DNA of 64,000 nt from the NCBI GenBank assembly GCA_029876055.1, contig CM056877.1:1364001-1428000 (forward strand). Direction: 5' to 3'. Of this stretch, positions 56,501-64,000 are shown in pieces. Under the pieces are notes generated by a model. The model saw only the letters and a program-made list of their open reading frames with translations. It did not search any database and was not told the origin of the DNA. The position numbers and the translations under genes are program-made. This DNA is from Madurella fahalii (Eukaryota; Ascomycota; Sordariomycetes; Sordariales). The stretch's first letter is position 1, and each line of letters begins with the position of its first letter.

Positions 56501-57487
56501 GATGATATGCCTCTTGCAGAGCATGACGACGATGAAGAGCTCGGCTCAGAGGAGGCTGAGGCAGAGGTATGCTCCGACCCATCAGTGTTTCAACCAGAGC
56601 CAGCAACCAACTGTGTGTGGACTGTGCAGGAATCCGAGCAGAATCCGTCGTACCACAACAGCGAGTCTGAGGAGGAGGCGATTGTAGTTACCAGGGAGGA
56701 GGAGGAGATCGACCCCGAAGATGAAGCGGACTTTGACCGTGAGTATGCCAAGATCATGGCTGAGAGCTTTGAGACACGCAAGTTCGAGCGCAAGCAACAA
56801 TTCGACATCCCGCTTCCAGTGAGACCCAAGAACCGCGAACTAGCCAGTGGCAGCGAAACTGCCGAGAGCGGAACGGGCACTCCGGGCGGAACGATGGCCT
56901 TCTCGCTGCTCACGAAGAGGGGGAATCGCCAGCAGGTAAGTGCTGTGCGGTTCTTCTCGCACTTTTCTGCTGTAGCTGATGCATTGCAGACCCGAACGGT
57001 CGAATTACCTTCGGACTCGACCTTTGCTGTTGCCATGATCAACCAGCGGCAGGCAGCGAAGGAGGAGCAGCAGCGCATCAAGAATCTCGTGCTAAACCTT
57101 GATCTCCGTGAGAACGAGGAAAATGACGGTGAAGAAGTCTTAGTCCCCCACGGACACAACACCCGTATTCATTCTCTCTCTGCAGGACACGAAAAACCCG
57201 CTTCCCACCATCACCACAATCGTCCTGATAATCGGTCGGGCAAAGAGCGCAGTGGACAGCGCGTCCGAAAGCTCCAACTCAGCGACGTTGACTGGTATGG
57301 AAACCCTAGCAAACATTCCCCTCCGGACCAAGTGCCCTTCGCGGCTCGCGCAGTCCCAAATGGCCCAGACGTACCGAGAAAACGCAACAGGTCGCTGGAT
57401 GGATGGATGCCAGAGAAGAGCATGACTAGCAATCATCGCATGCACTCTACTTCAGGCAAACACCGCGGCCGTTATTTGGGAGAATGA
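53507..57487 (+). CDS. nonsense-mediated decay factor Upf2/Nmd2
   Basis: Seven exons, 53507-53525, 53591-53635, 53693-55731, 55782-56073, 56124-56566, 56630-56935 and 56990-57487, give 1213 aa. The two tiny first exons spell MDRARRHELRDLNQRAWDGEKD. Three MIF4G domains follow: the first from STMKKNTAFIKRLRTAI, the second with RFRNVLKRYFEDVKGHLI-like and SRNRLIKALTDVPKGRGDLLPSWARL, the third with HKVFSKPGKIKYGNIHLLA and GGPPIPGRINPFDQPDDFFRIRL. An acidic linker (DDDEELGSEEAEAE) precedes the Upf1-binding C-terminal region with RKLQLSDVDWYG. Upf2 bridges Upf1 and Upf3 in the cytoplasm. Introns 5 (63 nt) and 6 (54 nt) are stop-free multiples of three. The last about 60 residues after DVDWYG are poorly conserved; a splice (GTATGG) there is possible. 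Confidence 0.93.
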
Positions 57488-60362
57488 CAGTATTTAAGCA
57501 AGCACAACGGTTAGGCGACGTTTCTGACATGACCGTGTTTGGCGGGTATATGATAGGACTTGACGCGATGCAGTTCGGCCACGCATTCGATCACATTTAA
57601 TTATGCTATCAGTACGACTATGAGCTCTTCCGCTACCAAATAGCGCTCCCGGTCTTGCATAGATAGACGCGGCCATTGGCAGGGGTGGTAGCCGGTCTCT
57701 CAGCCCAGAGATACTGAGCACGTGTCGACGCCCGATCGATCTCGACGGCTTTGCTGGAGCCCACCTCGTGGCTTGAGCTACTCTATCAAGTCCAGACGCC
57801 GATGTGCCGTCGGAAGAGGGTTGCGATCAAGCATATGGATGGTGGTCATTGGCGCACATCCGATGGGTCGGCCACGATTAGTGAGGACGATGGAGGATCG
57901 CAGGCAAGCGAGTACCGCCGGCTTAGTTTTGTGACACCCATCTCCGAAAGCGACTCGGCCGCTTCGCCGGTATTACTGATTGGCAGAGCCGCAGTCGGAA
58001 CGGGGCTGCAAGCCGCGTCGGAGGGAACTTGCCTTGCTCGGTTTAACAACAAGCGCCAGCGGGAGAGGACCACTGAGCGGGTGGCTCTACCTAGGTACCT
58101 ACTCTACTAGCCAAGAAGACAATGAGCGTGATAATAGCGTGCGATACACAGCAGATTGCAGAATTTTTGCCATGATTCTTTCCCACCTTGCCATGTCTGA
58201 TAGGTTCTTCTTACCCGGTCCTGCTGATGTTGTGTGACAGGTCGGCGAGATTCACTAATGGGCCGAGGAAGAAAGCCATTCGAGCGGAAAATGGCATGCT
58301 GGACCCAACCAGCCAGCTCATTTCCGTTGCGAGGTTCCGCTGACCCGTCTGCCTCGGTGGAGGTTATTGCGAGTTCGTTTGTATTATATCCCGCAGGGGA
58401 TGACGAATCCATCGGAAGCGGAATGCCCCTTTCGTTCCGCTGGATATGCCTGGCCCCATTCCATAACCTACCCGGAAAGGTGAGTTAGTTCGGTCGCTCT
58501 CTTAGTATCTACCATAGTAACAGTCCAGGGGTAGGTGTGATTCGCAGCGGAAGAGCTCTCGGCGATCTCCCCAACCCTCTTCTTCCCATACCCCATCCCC
58601 CACCCCCCGCGTCAATGTTACTTCCCGTTGCAGCAATTGCCGCCCCCACAAAGTCGACCTCCAACCCACAACAGCGGCTGGCCCCTCCCGTTCCAAGACT
58701 TGTGGCGGGCTCGGCAGATCTTGTTTCTTCCTCGTCTTTGCCTGGGCAAATGGGACGAGATGAATTTCAAAGTGGGAGGTTGCCGGCATCCGAGAATCAA
58801 TAATCCATCCATCTTTCTCTCGACAAGACTTGTACCACTTAGTATACTTGGCTTGTCCTTGCTGCATACACGGAGGCGGCGATCTCGTCTCCCCCCCCCC
58901 CCTTTTTTTTTCTCTTTGTTTGTTTTCTCTGTCCGGTCGACGAATGACGCGGTAATGCATCTGAGGTGGTGGTGTTGCAGTACGACGTCCCGGGATTTTC
59001 TGTCGCCAATTCCTTCCCTTTTGGCTTTCTTCTGGCCTCTGCCTCGGTTCCTGCAGCGCTACCTGAATGAAAGCTACCCTCGGATTTTCAGCTTATGGCC
59101 TGTTTAATCTATCCTACCAATCCCGCCCGTCATGTGTTGGTTGCTTAGGAGCGCAGGTACCTTAGGTTTGTCGCACTACAGTATGCACAGCCTTGCTCGA
59201 GGCGTCGTTCTCTCTGAGTCTCGGTGAGACCTGCGCTCTTGTCTATTTCATCTCGTTTCTCTGGACGAGCAGTTACCAGCAAGTGCTCTGGGTTTCCGTA
59301 TCTCTGGAAGGCATGATTCGTCTCATGTCTCTGCTGCTTTTACCGGGAAAATCTTCCAGAACGTTCATGCTTCACTGCGTTTCAGCCGGTCTTCCAAGGA
59401 CGTCGGTGAGAATGGAGGAGGGATCGGTAGGAAGGTGGTACTCATGCTTTGAGTTTTCTCTGCTGTTGCGGTCTAGAATCTGACTACATCTTGCCAATTG
59501 GCGCGTGTTGTCTAGACCATCCGGTCAGTTCCTCTGAGCCGTGCCCAAGCCCATCCATCGATGTCACCCCTCCAGTGGTGAGTGTACATACAGCACCTGG
59601 GCCAGAACAGTCTTGAGTTCAGCTACACGGCTTCGAGTGCAACTGCATCTACATCTGCCTTGCCGTTCTGCGCAGATCTGGGGGAAAAAAAAGAAGATCA
59701 GTATGGGCCAGTGGGCATTCGTTGCCTCGAAAAGAGACGCCGGCTAAAAGTACTTCATTTGCAGATATTGTCCTTCCCGCTGGCCCACCGTCTTACTTCC
59801 AATACACCTGCTTGCTCATTTCCCTTGGTCAAATGCCGCCAATTCTTGAATGATCAGCGCTGTCGTGGCCATGGCTGCGGGTCTGGGTGTTGAGCGTGTG
59901 CTTGAGGTCAAGGTGACTCTCGAGCTTCCCCGGTTTACATTGTCCCGGATCTCCTTTTATTCCTCGTCATCCCGTCCGGCAGCCATGGGCACATCAGAAC
60001 CAGCAGCTAACGGACCTCTGACGGCTCTCGCCCACGGCTCGGGCGCGCGCGCAGCACGCCACATTCCCTGAATAGAAAAATACGGAAGTGGGACTGTTTT
60101 TCAAAAGCGTCGGCTTCCCGCTACCCAGGACTTGGAAGTCGGCCGGACGTGGCCCTGCAAGTAACCGTTCGCTTGTGCAGCCTCCCGTCGGCCGCCCATT
60201 CACCGCGCGCTGGCCAACTCGGAGAGCTGCCACGACGCCGCCTCGGCTTTGCTTGGCTCCTGGGCATTTGATTGTCTATATTCTCCATCTTTCACCCCAT
60301 CACGGTTCTGGGCACACAGGCAGCTTACTCGGGCATCATTCTTCGTCGGCCTCACCTTCGAT
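57488..60362. promoter_or_regulatory. 2.9-kb region upstream of the chitin synthase
   Basis: It is long and CT-rich on the plus strand, with C12T9 at 58891-58911, as expected for a long fungal promoter plus leader. Several small frames (e.g. 57751-58110, 119 aa) lack domains. If transcribed from around 58.5 kb, the leader would contain upstream ATGs. The left part is the upf2 3' flank. Confidence 0.5.
58891..58911. repeat. C12T9 pyrimidine run
   Basis: Twelve C followed by nine T, continuing as a T-rich stretch. It lies in the presumed promoter or leader of the chitin synthase gene. Confidence 0.75.
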
Positions 60363-63029
60363 ATGGCGGATGATATTAGGGAAACATGGCCGCTCAACAA
60401 CGTAAGCCATGCTGCTGCTTCTGAACTCCTTTATGAGTGCAAGACGGGCTGATCGAGCTCCCTGCAGATTATCTACACCGCCATAGTGGGCGCGGTGATG
60501 ATTGCTGCTTTCCTTGAATGGTTCCTATGGATAGCGGCCTTTCTTTACTGCCTCTGGAAGGTTTTTGTCAAAGCAGAACACTGGACAGTCCGGCTCCTAG
60601 CTGTAATCGTGGGGGTCGCCTTCGCGTTGCTCAGGTATTGCACCCTCCTCAACATTCCAGAGTCACCGCTGAACCGTCATTCTTGCAGGTTCATATTCCT
60701 GCCCATCATGATTGTGACTTTGCCACTCCCTAGCGAGATCGCGCGGATATGGCCGCCGGCTATGGTCAGCGTCCTCCAGTGGTTTGCTTTCTGGAGCTTT
60801 GCTGGCCTCCTGACGGTTCCTTGGCTCTTTTGCATTTACCAAATCGTCACGCACCACCTCGGAAGAACGAAGCGTATCAAGCAAGTTCTTGACGAGGTAT
60901 CGGCCCCTAAAGTTGTCATCGTCATGCCCTGCTACAAGGAGGAGCCCGATGTCCTCGTCACGGCGGTGAACTCTGTCGTCGACTGTGATTACCCGCCTTC
61001 GTGCATCCACGTCTTCCTCTCATTCGACGGCGACCAGGAAGATGAACTGTATCTCAATACCATCGAAAAGCTCGGCGTCCCTTTGACGCTCGAATCGTAC
61101 CCTAAAAGCATCGACGTGACGTACAAGGCGGCTAGGATCACCGTCTCGCGGTTCCCTCACGGCGGGAAGAGGCACTGCCAAAAACAGACCTTCAAGCTTA
61201 TCGACAAGGTCTACCACGAGTACCTCAAGAGAAACGACAACCTCTTCATCCTCTTCATCGACTCAGACTGTATCCTGGACAGGGTCTGTCTGCAGAACTT
61301 TGTCTACGACATGGAACTGAGCCCAGGCAACCGGAGAGACATGCTAGCCATGACGGGCGTCATTACGTCGACGACCAGGAAGCACAGCCTCATCACACTC
61401 CTCCAAGACATGGAGTACATCCACGGCCAGCTGTTTGAGCGGACGGTAGAGTCGGGCTGCGGGGCCGTCACTTGCCTCCCGGGTGCTCTCACCATGCTAC
61501 GGTTCTCGGCGTTTCGGCGCATGGCCAAGTACTACTTTGCCGACAAGGCGGAGCAGTGTGAGGACCTCTTCGACTTCGCCAAGAGCCATCTGGGCGAGGA
61601 CCGGTGGCTGACGCACCTGTTCATGATCGGTGCGAAGAAGCGGTACCAGATCCAGATGTGCACCTCGGCCTTCTGCAAGACCGAGGCGGTCCAGACAATG
61701 CGGTCGCTCATCAAGCAGCGCCGTCGGTGGTTCCTCGGCTTCATCACCAACGAGGTCTGCATGCTGACGGATTGGCGGCTCTGGAAGCGGTACCCGATCC
61801 TCGTTCTAGTCAGATTCATGCAGAATACGATCCGCACGACGGCGCTGCTCTTCTTCATCATGGTCCTGGCGCTGCTCACGACGTCTAAGAGGGTTGACGA
61901 GCTACCCGTGGGCTTCATCGCCATCTCGCTGGGCCTCAACTGGCTGCTGATGATCTACTTTGGGGCGAAGCTGAGGAGATTCAAGATCTGGCTCTACCCC
62001 ATGATGTTTGTGCTCAACCCCTTCTTCAACTGGTATTACATGGTGTATGGCATCTTCACCGCAGGTCAGCGGACCTGGGGCGGCCCCCGCGCAGACGCCG
62101 CAGCCGCTGACTCGCACACGACTGCCCAGGAGGCGATCGAGCAGGCTGAGAAGACGGGAGACGACCTCAACATTGTGCCCGAGTCCTTCATCCCTGCAGC
62201 ACAAGAACGGAAGGAGCTGTCACGTGCTGTTAAGGAGAACAACAAGAAGAGCGGCGGTGGAGTGAGCAGATCCAGGGGTATCCTGCAGCCTCCCGACAGG
62301 GTGGTGGGCAAGTTTGCTGCGCCGGAACGGACGCCCAGCGGCTGGTACCAGCACCCAGACGACTCGGTGGCGAGCATCGGGGTCCTCCAGGCGGCGTTCC
62401 ATCCCAACGGAGCCGAGAGGACGGCACAGCGCCGGGACTCGTTCGACAGCACCTTTTCCGCGCACACGGGGAACATGTCAGTGTACATGCCGCAGCGGGT
62501 CGAAAGCATCATGGGCGAGGAGGACCGGCGCAAGTACGAGCTCGCGCAGGCCAGCCAGCTGAGCCAGTTTATGAGCAACTCGCGCATCTTCCAGGGGCCG
62601 CCGCCGGGGCAGGTGTACGAGGTGCCCGAGTCGGAGCTGCGGCGGGCGGGCTTCCGAGACTCGACGGACGCCCTACCCACCTCGACTCCGACCCCACCTC
62701 CAACAACCAGCCGGCCGCCACACGTGAGACTCGCGAGCAGCGAAAGCGCTGGCTCCCATGGAAGCGCGGCCCAGCTCGAGCAGTCCGGTGGACACGATAC
62801 GGCCTCGGCTGATCCGTACACGGCTGCTGCGCGGCAACCGCCGCTCGTATCGCCGCCAGCGAGCACGGGCGGCCGGACGGAGAGAAGCCCGCTTGGCCGA
62901 GCGAGCTGGATGCGGCCTTCGATGATGGATGAGGTAGAGTTGGAGATTGGCGAGTCCCATGCGAGCCCGGGCGATAGCCGGAGCCCTTCCCCGAAGCCTG
63001 GCCGGAGCACGAGGACAGAACGCCGATAG
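60363..63029 (+). CDS. chitin synthase (GT2), class VI-like
   Basis: Three exons, 60363-60401, 60468-60634 and 60689-63029, give 848 aa. The protein starts MADDIRETWPLNN, followed by several membrane helices (IIYTAIVGAVMIAAFLEWFL ... FALLRFIFLPIMIV). The family-2 glycosyltransferase core has VVIVMPCYKEEPDVL, HVFLSFDGDQED, LFILFIDSDC (DxD), TCLPGALTMLR, LGEDRWLTHLF (acceptor-site ED) and KQRRRWFLGF, i.e. the QRRRW signature of processive chitin synthases. More helices and a 280-residue Ser/Pro-rich tail follow. It lacks the myosin motor and cytochrome b5 domain of classes V and VII, and its size fits class VI; the class is inferred from memory of the family. It makes cell-wall chitin at the plasma membrane. 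Intron 2 is 54 nt, in frame and stop-free. Confidence 0.9.
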
Positions 63030-64000
63030 TTGCGAGCTGGCTGGGGGTCAAGTCAGGGCGGCGACGCAGAGACGAACAGATTTCCTGGGAGCGAATGGGC
63101 GGATGGAGTCGAGGTCCCCCCGCGGGCGGAAGAACTGTCCAGGATCGAGACAAGATCAATATACCTAGAGGGGGAAAGGGAGGTTTCGAGATGCATCTGG
63201 AAACGTTGGCGAGTGTGACGGTATTCTTGTAAGTCTATACATGTACGATACTCCGCATATTGTAGTCGGGATCAGACCAAACCTGCCACTTACGATGCTC
63301 TGCGATGCCCGCATGCCACTGGGGACCCGACATGGCCCTGCGGAGGACCTTTTCGGCCGGGCTTTACGTGTGTATTGGGCCCGACATTCCCGCCCGTGGG
63401 TCTCAAAAGGCTAGGCATGACAAACAAGTACTTGAACCTACCGTTTCCGGCGCTCGAAATCCTCGGGAATTAACGCCCATTCCTGCGTTGGGCATCCATG
63501 GCGGTCTGATAGCAAATCAAACAAATCCCGTACATGGCAATCAGCTAAACACCGATTCGAGAGAATGCCTTAGCCAGCTTTGCATCGCTGTCTGCCCTTG
63601 TTCCCTCACATGGCGGGGCAAAGATGAAAATGCGGAGGGGCAGGGCGGTGTGTCGTCGGGTCTTCGCCTTGACAGCCAGTGGCCAAGGTGGGGTGATAGG
63701 CATACACAGGGGGTATAGGCGGCAATGGTCTTATCGGCTTATCGCAACGAGTTGCCCCTCGATTACGTGGGGCTTGGCGGGAGTGAACTTCATGATGAGA
63801 AGAAAACAGACTGAATTGAGTTTTTGCCAGCAAGGAATGAATTTTTGTAATCACGGGCAATGGAGGTACCTGCCTGGAGCGCCAGGCCGGTGGCCTCGCA
63901 GCCTAATGGTATCACGCATTGCCTTGCCACAGCCTGGGGGCAGAGGAGATGAAAGCGCGGGGCCAATCGAGAAGCTTCTCCTGACTTCTGGGCCGCTTGG
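63030..64000. other. right-edge non-coding stretch
   Basis: 3' flank of the chitin synthase gene up to the window end. Short frames only; no domain, RNA gene or repeat recognised. Confidence 0.45.

Noticed and set aside
57290..57310. possible 5' splice site GTATGG just after the Upf2 DVDW motif
   Set aside because: No acceptor gives a better-conserved end; the continuous frame to 57487 was kept, with the doubt noted in the gene entry.
1..64000. transposons, CRISPR arrays, prokaryotic operons, rRNA
   Set aside because: No transposase or reverse transcriptase motifs, regularly spaced repeats, ribosomal RNA signatures or AT-rich repeat-induced-mutation blocks were found by eye; a repeat search could still reveal short relics.

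Overview
The window is eukaryotic nuclear DNA from a filamentous ascomycete, most likely a Sordariales/Chaetomiaceae-type fungus. The evidence is GC-rich coding sequence, many short introns (about 50-110 nt) with GTAAGT-like donors, CTAAC/CTGAC-type branch sites and YAG acceptors, long pyrimidine-rich leaders, and fungus-specific genes (nitrate reductase, class VI-type chitin synthase, Zn2Cys6 factor, Rrn11). No prokaryotic element, CRISPR array, transposon ORF, tRNA or rRNA could be supported. All gene models below were spliced by hand from reading frame, splice sites and family knowledge; there is no transcript evidence.

Layout. 1-9 kb: an uncharacterised Cys-motif protein (-), a mitochondrial Obg GTPase (+) and the tRNA m5C methyltransferase Ncl1/Trm4 (+). 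9.5-14.5 kb: a Zn2Cys6 transcription factor (-) and a TatD-family hydrolase (-). 15.6-18.9 kb: a small membrane protein (+), kinetochore Spc24 (-), and mitochondrial fission Fis1 (+) divergent from Spc24. 20.3-27.1 kb: a RING-H2 ubiquitin ligase (+), an unknown secreted/membrane protein (+) and a Yrb2/RanBP3-type Ran-binding protein (+). 28.4-36.2 kb: the Hrq1 helicase (+), a divergent CAX-type cation/proton exchanger (+) and a Yip4/YIPF6-type Golgi membrane protein (-). 37.1-39.2 kb: a two-PAS-domain protein (-). 39.2-42.8 kb has no convincing gene. 42.8-48.0 kb: the ten-exon PRC2 subunit EED (+), Pol I factor Rrn11 (-) and the complex I NDUFA5-type subunit (-). 48.7-51.4 kb: nitrate reductase (-), with NIT4/NirA-like and GATA-factor sites upstream. 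53.5-57.5 kb: NMD factor Upf2 (+). 60.4-63.0 kb: a chitin synthase (+).

These are mostly housekeeping genes (RNA metabolism, nuclear transport, chromatin, mitochondria, membranes) with no sign of a metabolic gene cluster. No wholly new multi-gene system is visible. The most interesting signals are small-scale: two GC-AG introns forced by conserved protein joins; a group of stop-free introns whose length is a multiple of three, two of them inside the NMD factor itself; a nitrogen-regulatory cluster upstream of nitrate reductase; a perfect 35-nt alternating purine-pyrimidine run between convergent genes; and long homopolymers concentrated in introns.
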